Origin: Asterella californica
Taxonomy: Eukaryota > Streptophyta > Marchantiopsida > Marchantiales > Aytoniaceae
Reading direction: 5' to 3'
Assembly (NCBI GenBank): GCA_036924285.1
Contig: JAYKYS010000007.1
Span: 6,510,001-6,574,000, forward strand
Length of the DNA: 64,000 bases
Shown here one piece after another: positions 9,560 through 20,258 of this stretch. The notes under the pieces were generated by a model, which saw only the letters and a program-made list of their open reading frames with translations, did no database searches and was not told the DNA's origin. Both the position numbers and the translations under genes were made by a program. Within the stretch, counting starts at the first letter, position 1; every line of letters starts with the position of its first letter.

Positions 9560-10732
9560 TAGCAAAAAATCATTAATGTCTCGATGAAGCTTGAAGCGTA
9601 AGAGAGGAAAAAACTAAGAGCGTTGTAAGGTGCACTATTTTACATATATCATGAACATCGAACCTCATGAGATCATAGCGCCATACTAGAGCATGTTACG
9701 GTTTTATGCATGCTAGTACTCTTTTCATTTGACAGTATTGATGATGAATTAAGTTGTTTAGACTATGGATCCGCGATACTTACAACGAATTGCAAGACAT
9801 CTGAGGCCCATCTGCGCATGAGGATATACTCTTCGACTGTTTTGATTTGGTGTCCTGCCTTCCGATTCTTAGCTTCCCAAATACATCCCATCACGTACTC
9901 CTGAATGTTATTGGCTTCTCGCAAGAGAAATTCAACTGGCACGGCCTCGTAGTACTCAAGTCACAGTTCTCGGAACGCTGATGCAATGGACGTCATTTCG
10001 ATATCCAGAACTAGAACGTGCAAATTAGAGCTCAGTGTGTCAGTGAGATTTTGGCATCTCCGAATTTTCCAGTAGCAACAAATACGCGACTAATGACACA
10101 AAATATATATTTTTAGACGACATGATGCTCTTACTATCTCTGGTCTTGTTTTTGACATGGACAAGGTCCTGGTGGAATGCCTCCACAACGGCTCTGCATT
10201 CATTAGTCGTAATGCAGTCCTCGTATAGCGGCTTCACATGCTGCAAAAAGACGCTCGTCGTTGGGATTGTTCCACAATATGGACAAGCTAATTCCCAACA
10301 CTGTAGGGATGGACATCTCCGGATTGTCAGAGTACTCGCCCTAGTCCAGCCTGGTGTCCATGGCGAATACGCAGTCGGAGAATTTGCACAGCCACAAGAA
10401 TTCTTGGGGCCTAGTGTCCACAAAAATATATCCCGTGAGCGCAGGATATTCGACTCTCACGAAATCTGGTCACATATCATCGAGCTGCTTATCCACTCCA
10501 TGAGACTCCAGCAAACGGTGAGCTTCGTCTGTATATTGCTTCATCAACGGGTGACAATTGTGCTTCGTATAAGCGTGCTCGAAGACAAGAACTTTGTATT
10601 TCTTCTCCAGCTGCATATTTGCGTCTTGTACTCAACTGCAAACTTCTCCCACGGAAATTATCTTCGGAAGAAATGCTTTGTAGAGCATGTGCAGGAGCAA
10701 TGAGATCTGGATTCTCAGAGCTTGCAGCTAGC
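9560..10732 (-). pseudogene. Microbial-type terpene synthase pseudogene (MTPSL-like), copy A
   Basis: This block is a truncated, decayed duplicate of the terpene synthase at 51465-53279, in the same orientation. Recognisable text includes LQHVKPLYEDCITTN and VEAFHQDLVHVKNKTRD. It covers the equivalent of exons 1 and 2 and ends inside intron 2, so the NSE-motif and C-terminal exons are absent. Exon 1 is frameshifted (an out-of-frame opening at 10423). Exon 2 has a TGG-to-TGA change at 9961-9963, where copy B reads LWLEYC. MTPSL enzymes cyclise prenyl diphosphates to mono- or sesquiterpenes; this copy cannot. Confidence 0.8.
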
Positions 10733-12779
10733 AGGATGGTGCAAATGAAGCAATCATTTTAGGCTTCGCGTTACACTGCAAGAAGACACTGCAAATTGGA
10801 CATGGTTCTTTCAACATCTCCGCAACTCGATACACGGTATGGTTTCTCCTCGGACTGTAATTATCCATGATAGACAGATTAAAACATACCTGAGAAAGAA
10901 TTAGCATCCAGAAACGTGAGACCACTCTAGAACGTAAGCTCACAAGAAAAGATAAAATCACTCCAAGATTCGAAATTCGAAATTTTACAACATATTACGT
11001 ATGTGTGAAATCCAAATCCGAAATCTTTATGTAATCGAATGCTCGTAACATAGGTACTTCCAGTTCTAAGAATACGTACTCTGATCTCTTCCACTTGGCT
11101 CTCGACTCGGGATTCAGGAAAGAGAAACTGCTTGCTCTACAACTCTTTCTCGGCTATGAGGGCGTGTCAGAGTTAAAACGAAGATTCTCTAACAGTTTGA
11201 AGAAAATGATCGTAATTTATCCAAGGAGAGTTTTTGTCTACAGCAGTGTATAGCTCAGGGCTGTTTTTGAATCGCTCTAAGCTTTTCATTTTTATATTTT
11301 ATATTGTTTGATAATTTTTATAAATTATTGAAATTCTAAATTTATTTACGGTTAAAATTCACAAACGATTTAGAAAAAGAAATGAGTTAAAACCAACCAT
11401 GACGGTTTCCTGTGGTTGTTTCCAAAAATAATTATATAAAACATCCATGACCTCAGCAGCAACACTTGCTCGCGGGCGATGAATATTTTCCAAAGGTTAC
11501 AGTTTTTACAGGCTCTATTACTCTACACCATTGTGTAGCAGTTGCATTACACAGCACCTTGTTCTTTAAGCAAAAGCAATCCGGAAAAAGCCTACGGAAG
11601 TATAGCATGCTGCTAAACAGAGCCTCAGTGCTCTTTATACCTTTTTACCAACTCAGCCTCAGTGCTCTTTATACCTTTTCACCAACTCAGGTGACATACA
11701 CATGTGCTACTGAGACTGTGATGTGGACATAGGCCAATATATGCAAACTGGGAGGTTTTGAAAACGCGTTACACGAAGGAGCAGCCTTCTTGTAGAAAGC
11801 ACGAGGCGGCAGCCTTTTTATCGTCACCTTACGTCATACACTGTACGTCAACATATGTCTCTTACATATCGGAGCAATTTATGACTCAACACAGCACGGT
11901 ACAAGCGGGAGTTAAACAGAGTGCAAGTAAAAGGTAGTCTAGACACGGTTTGTCAAAAGTAATATTTGAATATTGGATGGTTTCTTTTTCCATATATAAT
12001 TTCATTCCCCTCAAAGCATATGACAGACATCTCGTAAAAGTGGTAGCATCACGAGAATCATACAAGGCAACTTGTTGGATCGTTTTTGTGGAAGTCAGTG
12101 AAAGCTGTGGCCATGGAAGTGAAGGCAAAAGTCCAGTCCGTGCTCTCGAGCATAAATATGAAAATCTAATATGTGTCTTCATTAATATCTAGATTCTGGA
12201 TCTACATATAAAGTTACTTGAATTAGATATTCCTAAATACTGTGAACGGTTGTACTTGCTACTGCATAAAACCCTCAGGCTGATCGTTTCTAAGCTGTCC
12301 TTCCTGCTTTATAAAGTAAATCTAATGTCAAGCGTCCAGGGTTTTAAGATATAATAAAGCATTAGGGGGAAGTGTTTAAGCTAATTTAGAACCATTAAAA
12401 GTTTCAAGAGGCCTAGAATCAATTTATCATATTTTTATAAAATTATATAGAATAAAGACCGGAAAACCTTTGAAAATTGAGTAGGAATCTGACAAATCTG
12501 ACTCTCGGTCACTGAGCAAGCAAAAGCAAGAGATCCCTTAAATCATTAACTCTATCAAACACTCTATCAAACACATAATGAAACGCAGGTGTACATGGTT
12601 TAATTCATGTGTACATGGTTTAATTCATACGGTTCTTCTTCTAATATTTGAAACTCATTTCAGTAACTTTAAAACGAATGAGTTTTATATTGCGAGGACT
12701 CGTATCTTGTAGAAGTTAACTTTAGCATAAATATTTATTCAAAGATAAGTTAGATTACATTAAACACAAGGTCATCATA
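10733..12779. other. Mostly unassigned, AT-rich in the middle
   Basis: No gene is recognised. The stretch from about 11260 to 11350 is strongly AT-rich. Small frames (10728-10961 minus, 11466-11732 plus, 11886-12182 minus, 11950-12192 plus) have no motif and overlap each other. Two short tandem repeats are present (11621-11688 and near 12589-12630). The TPS copy A breakpoint at 10732 marks its left end. Confidence 0.4.
11621..11688. repeat. 34-bp tandem duplication
   Basis: AGCCTCAGTGCTCTTTATACC starts at 11621 and again at 11655. The two 34-bp units differ at one base (TTTTTACC/TTTTCACC). This is a simple recent slippage-type duplication. Confidence 0.85.
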
Positions 12780-13078
12780 GACATGAAATGCTCGACATTA
12801 ACAGAATTGAAAGAGAAATCCATTCAAGACTTTTTGAGGAAGTTCAGCTACAAGAGAAACCCATGGAGTTCATGGAGCAACAAGAAAGAAAACAAAACCG
12901 AACAGTGAGATATGCTCTACTCTTCTCCTGATTCAAGTAAATAAAATGAAACTAAGACTCTGAAGAGTTAGTGTCTATGCCTTCACTACTCTTCGATGCT
13001 TCATCACTGGTTATTTCATGTCCATTTTCTTCCTGGGCTTCTACTTCATCATTATCATCTGTAGGTCGAATCCTTGAT

Positions 13079-13490
13079 TCAACTGCTATCTCTTATTCTA
13101 GTCAGAACAAATGATTCTTTATTTGGACTAAGGTTGTGTCGATTACTCGAGGTGAGAATAAAATCAAAAGCTAAAATTTGTACTTCTGAAATATCTAATT
13201 CTTGTTTGTAGAGTGCAGGTCTTCCTCTACCACCCAAAAGGTTACGTCTCTCTGGATAATATTTTCTGATGTAAGGATGAATCGAGTCAGTTTCATACCA
13301 CTCAATTTCTATCCTACAAGGTTCTTCGCTCTCATCATGAGTCAAAACTCGTAACACTTTACAGATCCAAAAGGACTTGTCGTCCTCCACAAGGACAGCA
13401 AGTTGCTGATTCTCTCCTAAATCTTTAATATCACCAATCTATTGTAGACGGTTGTATGTAATACCTCCTGATCTCGCTTATCGTGTTCCT
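13079..13490 (-). pseudogene. Element E gene 2, C-terminal part (unrecognised domain)
   Basis: A minus-strand frame encodes about 135 residues (103 after the Met at 13390). They include VEDDKSFWICKVLRVLTHD, then RIEIEWYETDSIHPYIRKYY and a stretch with LNLSP-like polar text. The beta-rich pattern with FWICKV and an EWYE motif recalls BAH/SH3-like chromatin barrels, but the match is by eye and weak. It lies downstream of the other gene 2 pieces and is absent from copy B, which is truncated before this point. Confidence 0.35.
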
Positions 13491-13729
13491 GCATACAATG
13501 GTCTTCTTTCATCAAACACTCGTTGTTCAAGTTCACCAACAGTTATCACTTCGTTCAAGTTCACCAACAATTATCACCAGTTATCGTGACGTTATTCATC
13601 AACATTTATCATAACATTTATCACTACGGATCCTCTCCACCCTAGTAATTTTTTATTTTGAACTGTTGGTTGTAAGTGATCATGAAGAGGTCGAACTGGA
13701 CTAGGTGCTTCTTCAATAAAACATTGAAG

Positions 13730-16110
13730 TTGTAAGTTTCCTCGAGAAGAGTGACATAAGGTCACAGAGTGTATGCTGGTCTGATGATGTCATTGAGTTT
13801 TGACAAGATAAAAACGTTCTTTGACCGGAGAACTATGGAGAATCTACTAAAAATTTGATCAACACGATCATGAGTATGTCCTACCATGAGAAAACTTACT
13901 TTTATTTTCTTAAAAGTTTGTCTATCTATTAACATAGCAAGATAAGAAAAAATAATATTGTTTTTGTTTCTCTTCTGGTGTTATCTAGTTACAAGTATAA
14001 AACTGATGAAAAATTGACCTTCTCATTCATATATCATACTGTGCAGAAAAGAGACAGTCATATTAGAATCAGACTTAGTATTGTTTAAAGTAAGGAAGAC
14101 TCTTGTTTGAAATGTCATAGTAAAAAGTAATGCATCTATGAGATGAACTCCTATCACAGACGAACCATCAACAACTTCTGGAACTTTAGAAAAATGCAGA
14201 ACGCATGTCTTTGCATGATCCATTATGGGACATCTATGGAACAGTACACATAATCTTTGGGTGAAAATAGAGCTTTTTTTCTCTTACGCTAGTACCACGT
14301 TCATCAGTTTGTTGACGGCGACGAGTCTTTAAACCAATTATGGCAAAATCTGTAAAACATATAGTATGAATAAGTCAAAACTTATCTTGACACTATGTTC
14401 ACCCATGGACCTCATGGACTGCTCTTGTAAATATATATTACTGAGAGTTATCTTATTCAAACAACATGATACAAGATCAGAAAAATGAAAAATCGTTACT
14501 CTTTGCTGGTCCTGCATATGATGGTGTGATTGTCTCGTTGATTCTTCATCTGCTCACAAAAGAATTCCACGGCACAAATTTATTGTGTCGTGGAATTCTC
14601 ACCAAGAGATAGTACTAATGCCACTAGAGTGTTAATGGAAAAAAACACAAAAGCTTTGTCAGCCGGAGAGGACATGTCTGTCTTGTAGTAATCTACATCT
14701 CACTTTTTGACAGATTGTTGAGAAGATGGTAACTGGTTGCATTAGGCTGACTCTCATATTGTGACAAGGAACATAAGTCTAACCATTCTTGTAGCAAAAA
14801 TCCTCAACACTCTTCTATGATAAGTAAATGTGTCCTGACGCTGGATGACTATTGAGATCGCTTTGGATTCTATGCAGATGATCATTACCTACACAAAAAT
14901 AACCTTGAAAGTTTTATGACATACATCTTTGTTTTGTTTCAAACAAAGATAACGTTCCACGTTCTAGTTTCATACGATCAAAACTTGTGCTCCACAAGCA
15001 TAATGTTTTACAACAAAACTTCTTTCCATTTCTCCTTATAATATCAAGATTTACTTTACACTGGATGAACTTTCCATCGACTTTTCCAAGGGTGCATGTT
15101 TGGATGGTTGATCGGAACTTCTTTGAGAAAGTGAATTTCCTTGTAAGTTTCTCTGAAGCGTTGCATCTCTTTGATTTTCGGTGAACCACCTGTAGTGTGT
15201 GAGTCTCTTAATTGACGTGTGAGTTTGATAGACACTCCACTAACAATATTTTCACTTATATCTCTTGGAAGAATAAAAGACTCATTTAATGCAGGCGAAC
15301 GAGATAACAATCTTTCACAACTATGATTGCTACCTCTCCCACAAAGAGAACCAAAGTCTAATTCTGGTGACAATCCTCGTCCCAGCAGTAAACTCTCAGA
15401 TTGAGATAGATCATCCACGTCGTTAGTCTCTTCGCTAGACTAGACGACGAGACATTTTTTACTACCTTTGCTTATTCGATTTTAGACCAACCAGATATAA
15501 GCAAACCTGAAGATATAAGAAAGAATTGAAATGATGCTCCTTTTGTTGCTAATCCAGACAACTTGGGGTTGGGTGTTATAAACTATTTTTCAGCCGTCGT
15601 CAGCCCTAGTACAACTCTCTTCGGAGATAATTCCAACTTTGTGCGACGTTCGTCCGAAGTAGTATCGTAACTAACTTTTGAATCTTCAGTGAAAATCTCC
15701 TCAATCTGTAGTTCGAGTTGGAAATGGATTCAACGTGTATAACAGTTTGATCCTTCACGGATGGATTCGTCTCTTGACCGAGTGACCTAGCGGTAAGAAG
15801 TAAATGATCTCTCGAAAAGGACTCGTCTGGGACACTCCATTACAACCGCTCTGTGCAAATGGATTGGATGCTCCATAAACTTCATAGGTTGCTCTGCATT
15901 GTGGTTGCCTGACTTCTTTGAATATTCTCCAAAAGTGATAATTTTGCTAGAATTAGACAACTGCTCAAACATGGGAGCTTGATTGTCATTGGACACCCAA
16001 TCAAATGGAGCAAATATGATACTTGTGGTACATCTATATTTTCTTCTAACCTCTCTCTCGAATTATCATATTCAAAATAAGAAGAGATTTCATCAAAGGT
16101 CAACTTGCGA
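13730..16110 (-). pseudogene. Element E gene 2, broken exons (copy A)
   Basis: Minus-strand pieces at 16103-15787 (ITFGEYSKKSGNHNAEQPMK), 15418-15056 (ILPRDISENIVSGVSIK), 15189-14914 and 14223-14023 (VVDGSSVIGVHLIDALLF) match plus-strand pieces in copy B at 57638-57976, 58385-58912 and 59560-59760. Protein-level similarity kept on both sides of several stops shows a once-coding gene with introns. I do not recognise the family. It is transcribed away from the ParB-like gene across a shared upstream region. Confidence 0.45.
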
Positions 16111-16794
16111 CGTCAATTCACATCCTCTTCCATAAGAAATTTGTCTGATTTCCATTTTGAGTCTGCTTGATCACCTGAAATTAGAACCAAAAAATTAGAT
16201 AAATATAGAAAAATATAAAATTTGATGATATGGATATTTAATCTCTATAATCGTGAAAGTGATAGAGAAATAATGACCGCTGTTATCTTCTTTTATAGTG
16301 GGTGGTGAGATAGACTGTAATATTTGATTAGAATTCTTTTCTTTAACTTTTTTCACAACTAGTTAGAATGAAATCAATCTGGCAAAATATGAGCTCCTAC
16401 ACAAGATCTATTTCTGGCGTTGATTATGGCCGTCCTTAGAGAAAATTATATAAGGTGGGATTGAAAAGTTTATTATCCATTTTACAATTGCAGAGTTTCG
16501 ACCAGATTTCCTTTAGCGACCGGCTCCATCTTGTCTCCGGTGTCAATAATCTGCTAGAATACCAAAAATAAGTTTTAGACCTCCAAGACAAAATTCCAAA
16601 ACAACGCTGATTATGACACCCACTCCAATTGTATAATACACGACAGGTGATATTTTCTCTCTGGTTCCAAAAATGACATGCAAAGCAAAATGGTTCTTCA
16701 TGGATGTTGGCTAGAACTTGGCACCTTACAACTGATGTTAGTGGAGAGTTACAAAGAACTAGTTATGATGGACTTTGTCGACCAACGAGACAAT

Positions 16795-17050
16795 CCATGA
16801 ACCTCATGGGTTGTTTGGATTAGACGACCTGCAATCCATGAACTTCATGGGCTGCTCGCATCTAGCGGACATCTCGTGAAGTTCATGGACCATCGAGCTA
16901 CCGATGAGCAGCCTATGAAGTTCATGGGGACTCTAGCTCGACTAGCAGACGGCCCCTGAACTTCATGGGCCATCGAGCTAAGCTGACAAGTAGCCCATGA
17001 AGTTCATGTGATGTATGGCTTGGCTGGTTGACAACTCTTGAAGTTCATTT
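16795..17050. repeat. Array of seven units of about 40 bp on a 15-bp palindrome (copy A)
   Basis: The motif CCATGAASTTCATGG (7-bp arms, 1-nt centre) or a near variant starts at about 16795, 16836, 16874, 16912, 16954, 16995 and 17036, a spacing of 38-42 bp. The spacers are only loosely similar and several contain CATCGAGCTA-like text. Copy B carries the equivalent inverted array at 56488-56715. The array lies just upstream of the first clear exon of gene 1, so it may be a binding-site cluster or part of an exon or intron. Confidence 0.75.
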
Positions 17051-17180
17051 CTCGTCCGCCAAGATTGCTGATCATCGTTGCTTCAAGCATCGAGTTCATC
17101 TTATTTATAATCTTTGTCTTTTCCTTCTTGGCTCAATCTCTATATTTATCTTTCTGCTATGTTTTCTCCCTGCAGATGTC

Positions 17181-17301
17181 ACACGTATTCAAACAGTTCG
17201 TGGAGGCTAGCTCCAAGTACAAGCTTTTTGAATGAGATGCGATCAAGAATGTCATTCTGACAAGACTGATTATTCTTCCCTCGGATAATGTTAGGACGTA
17301 C
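17181..17301 (+). pseudogene. Element E gene 1, exon before the gypsy insertion (copy A)
   Basis: After a pyrimidine-rich tract ending CCCTGCAG, the plus strand opens with MSHVFKQFVEASSKYKLFE, then a TGA and DAIKNVILTRLIILPSDNVRT. The same IIPSDNVRTYLLHPEV text appears on the minus strand in copy B near 56440. The frame is cut at 17301 by the gypsy element and continues at 24867. Function is unknown. Confidence 0.45.
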
Positions 17302-18100
17302 TGTCACACCACAAGTATCTCATTATTTGTGTGCGTGCTTATATAAATTTCATTAGGTATGACTATCTTATAGGTTACTCTAGTTCGAAGATCTAAATCT
17401 AGAGTGATCAAAACTAGTCATAACTAGCTGAGATAGTTATAACTAAGTTAAGGAAACTATTGGAGGTTTCACTATGGCACTATGTGACAAGTGCGGAGCT
17501 CTAAATATGCTTCTCAAAAGTATGTAACTTTGTTGACCATCGCTGATTGGATGCATGATGGAAAGTCATGCACAAAGATCTAGAGATGCTCCTCAAAAGA
17601 CGTATTAGTTTGTTGTCGTCTTCCGATTGGATAGTTTGGAAAGTTAACACTTTACAAAAGCTAAAGTAGGAGAATCTCTTACTTTAGTAAAGTAGAACAA
17701 GTAATGTGTGGGCTATTCTTAAATTTTAGTAGCCTTTAGAAGTTTAACTATTTTGGATTGCGCACTTATCATGTGGTAACGTAACTTAGTAAAAGTTACC
17801 ACGGTAAGAAGTTGTAGAGTATATAAGGAGGAGTTGAGAGAGTGGAAAGGATTCTCATTTTCCTGTCTATAAGTAAAGTGAGCATTGGAGACCTTGGGAG
17901 TCCTTGAGTACTATGTGATGCAATGTGGAGGGCGGGGTTAGAACTTGTTTGCAGGAACGCTATTAGAGGGACCGATGTGACCATACGAGTCAGAGTGTTG
18001 AGTGAAGTGAGCATGGGTATGATAGAATCTTTGTAACTAAGGTGCACTAGTAATCCTAGTCATCTGAGGTACCCCTGGGTGAGAGACAGGCCGGCTTACA
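17302..18100 (+). repeat. Gypsy 5' LTR (799 bp)
   Basis: The LTR runs from TGTCACACCACAAG to CCGGCTTACA. It contains a TATATAAGGAGG sequence at about 17820, a likely Pol II TATA box, so transcription should start roughly 30 bp further on. The 3' copy at 24065-24862 is about 97-98% identical by eye. Confidence 0.92.
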
Positions 18101-18103
18101 TTT

Positions 18104-18121
18104 TGGTTCCGTTGCCGAGAC
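18104..18121 (+). promoter_or_regulatory. Gypsy primer binding site, tRNA-Asp-like
   Basis: Three bases after the LTR the sequence TGGTTCCGTTGCCGAGA begins. It is close to the plant gypsy tRNA-Asp primer site TGGCGCCGTTGCCGGGG, differing at a few positions. The placement is right for priming minus-strand cDNA. Confidence 0.7.
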
Positions 18122-18691
18122 CTCGATACAAAGATTCGTATTTAGTTGTTAGTACAGTTCATGTCTGTTTTTGAGCATGAGTTCAGAACCTTTGTACATA
18201 CAACATGTTATAGAGGGCAAGATAAGCTTTCCAATAAGCTTGATATCTCAGAGAGATCAATTGTAAGAAGAGAGTTATGTCTTTCGGAAGTTAAGGAGGT
18301 TTTTCGGTATCAAATAGTGAGCTCTCGGGAAGGAATTTACAGTCATTTTCATATTTTCAGTTTTTAGAGTTAGACCTTGAAATCTTCCATGCTGATAGCT
18401 TGCAAGATAAGCTATCTAGGCACCCAAATCATGCATGAATTGATCGAGTAGAACTGGAGTTATGGCATTCGAAGCGAAGGGGGGGTCAAATCTGTTATAT
18501 TGCTTGCTGAAGTAAAAGAGTGAAAGAATTTCAGAATTCTTGAGAGGGTTATGTTCGATCTCTGAGGCTCAGGGTTGACAAGTTAAGCTTCTACTTAGTT
18601 ATGTGAGAGATTGCTAAGCGAGAAGATAGTCGAGTGATCAAAAGTGTCAAACAAACTATAGAGCGAGAGAGATGTATGACGGATCATCGTC

Positions 18692-19156
18692 ATGGAAGGA
18701 CAGCAAGAGTGGAAATTGAGGTTGAGCAAGATCCCTCAAGGCTATGCGATGGTAGTTACTGCTGATCTGCCGAAAGGAGAATTTCGACTAGAATTTGAGG
18801 AAGAAGCTGAGAGTAGTCGTAAGAACCAGGAGAAGAACTCGAGGTGCTTTTTGTGTGGAGAAGAAGGACATAAAGTGAGCAAGTGTCCTACGAAGAATAG
18901 ACTTTTGCGTGAGCGAAGAGGGTTGGTCGACTTAAGCTTACACATAGGTCCTTCTTCTCCTAGACAAGGCGTCATTGACCCTACAACCTTTTGTCCTAGA
19001 TGTGGAGTGGACGAGATTCCAGTTGAGCACGAGTGTAGCGCAGTGGTTGCTTTGCTAGAAACTGTAGCCGAAGGTCTCGAGAGAAGGTTGAGTGTAGAAA
19101 CGGAACGAGTGAAGACCTCTAGCGAGGATGAAGATAGTCTGTCACACGAGAGATAA
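18692..19156 (+). CDS. Extra zinc-knuckle ORF upstream of gag
   Basis: This intact 154-residue ORF lies between the PBS and gag. Near residue 53 it has a classical zinc knuckle CFLCGEEGHKVSKC (C-x2-C-x4-H-x4-C). A second Cys/His cluster CPRCGVDEIPVEHEC follows near residue 102 (C-x2-C-x8-H-x-C). The C-terminus is acidic and Ser-rich. It has its own ATG and stop, and gag starts 113 bp downstream. Gypsy elements usually encode a single Gag with its own knuckle, so a separate upstream nucleic-acid-binding protein is unusual. It might act as an RNA chaperone or in packaging; that is inference. Confidence 0.75.
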   Translation: MEGQQEWKLRLSKIPQGYAMVVTADLPKGEFRLEFEEEAESSRKNQEKNSRCFLCGEEGHKVSKCPTKNRLLRERRGLVDLSLHIGPSSPRQGVIDPTTFCPRCGVDEIPVEHECSAVVALLETVAEGLERRLSVETERVKTSSEDEDSLSHER

Positions 19157-19268
19157 GATGACCATGAGGGTCATCTTATGACCAACGAGGAAATTATGGA
19201 TTGCGGTGAAGTACGATCTTCACATCCGCAAGCAGTACCTTGAGTAAGAAGAAGAAAAGAAGAGAAGA

Positions 19269-20258
19269 ATGGAGAAACTTCCGGTGTTTTATGGAAAGGA
19301 TGGAGAAGACGTGGAAGGATTTGTGAAGGACTTCAAACGAGCATGCATTGGCAATGGAGATCGAAAGAAGAGCGAGTGGGTAGGGTTGATACCTGAATTT
19401 CTTGAGAATTCTGCATTGACATGGTATGAGGATAGGAAGAAGAGAAGCGTAGTGGGAACTCCAGTTGATACTTGGGAAGTATTGACGGAGGCCTTAATTG
19501 AAACTTTTCTTCCTGATGAAAGTTACGAGAAGTTAATGGTAAAGGTAACTTACCTCAAACAAGGAGAGGAAGAGAAAGTAAAGACTTACGCCGAGAGGGT
19601 GGAGAAATTAGAACAAAAGTTTCGGGTGGTTTTACGAAAGAGTGGAGATGTAGTAGAACCAACGATGGTGGGCATGGAAGCAATGCTCACAAAGAATTTT
19701 ATTGGGGGATTGAGACCGGAGATTCGAACACAAGTGCGGTATGAGAGACCAACTTCGAAGGCTGATGCAGTGAAGATCACAACCAGGATGGAAGAGAGTC
19801 TGGATGGAGACGACTTGCAACCAATGACTGTTGGGGCAGCATGTGGAGATGTGCAAGGGCCGAGCATGCCAACTCTGACGCCTACGAGTGTTCCGACTGT
19901 TCAATTTCAAAATCTGACTCCGGTAGCTCCTACTAGTGCGGTTACAATCACTGTACCATCTAGATCTGTTACTCCCGACTTTCGTGATGAGTTGAAAAGT
20001 TTGGCAGAGTCTCTGACAGATTTGAAGATCAATATGGTGAATTTGTTGCAACACCGCAGTCCAAATGTTGGAGGAGGCTCACGAGGTTATGGGAACTATC
20101 AGTCTAGAGGTGGACCACCGCAAGGATCACCAAGTAACTACACGAACCAAGGATGTTTTACGTGTGGAGGATCACATTTCCAACGTAATTGTCCAAGTCG
20201 TAATGGTGGATGGAGCTTCAACCTCACAAAACAAAGACAAAGGTGTAGCATGCATTGA
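19269..20258 (+). CDS. Gypsy Gag
   Basis: This 329-residue ORF has the retrotransposon gag core: PVFYGKDGEDVEGFVKDF near the start, ENSALTWYEDRKKRS, then VTYLKQGEEEKVKTYAERVEKL and LRPEIRTQVRYERP. A Pro/Thr-rich linker and Gly/Ser-rich region follow. The C-terminal knuckle CFTCGGSHFQRNC has one residue fewer than usual between the second Cys and His (C-x2-C-x3-H-x4-C). It ends just after the knuckle, and the protease lies in other frames, which suggests frameshifting or decay at the gag-pol junction. Confidence 0.88.
   Translation: MEKLPVFYGKDGEDVEGFVKDFKRACIGNGDRKKSEWVGLIPEFLENSALTWYEDRKKRSVVGTPVDTWEVLTEALIETFLPDESYEKLMVKVTYLKQGEEEKVKTYAERVEKLEQKFRVVLRKSGDVVEPTMVGMEAMLTKNFIGGLRPEIRTQVRYERPTSKADAVKITTRMEESLDGDDLQPMTVGAACGDVQGPSMPTLTPTSVPTVQFQNLTPVAPTSAVTITVPSRSVTPDFRDELKSLAESLTDLKINMVNLLQHRSPNVGGGSRGYGNYQSRGGPPQGSPSNYTNQGCFTCGGSHFQRNCPSRNGGWSFNLTKQRQRCSMH

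Larger units (their letters stand above)
12780..17297 (-). mobile_element. Element E copy A, left part (gene 2 side)
   Basis: From about 13730 to 17297 this region is the reverse complement of 56440-60058. It is one arm of an unclassified dispersed element with two divergent genes. Homology with copy B stops at about 13730 because copy B is cut there; the part from 12780 to 13730 is assigned by continuity. The gypsy element at 17302 splits it: the element sequence GGATAATGTTAGGACGTAC resumes at 24867 with CTTCTCCATCCG, as uninterrupted copy B shows (56400-56460). Termini on this side could not be fixed. Confidence 0.6.

Noticed and set aside
13079..13390. A firm BAH-domain call for the element E gene 2 tail
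   Set aside because: Only a loose pattern (FWICKV, EWYE) supports it; without a profile search it stays unnamed.
16795..17050. CRISPR-like repeat-spacer array
   Set aside because: The regular 40-bp period with a palindromic core looks superficially similar, but the repeat is only about 15 bp, spacers are related to each other, units vary, and the DNA is plant nuclear with no cas genes.
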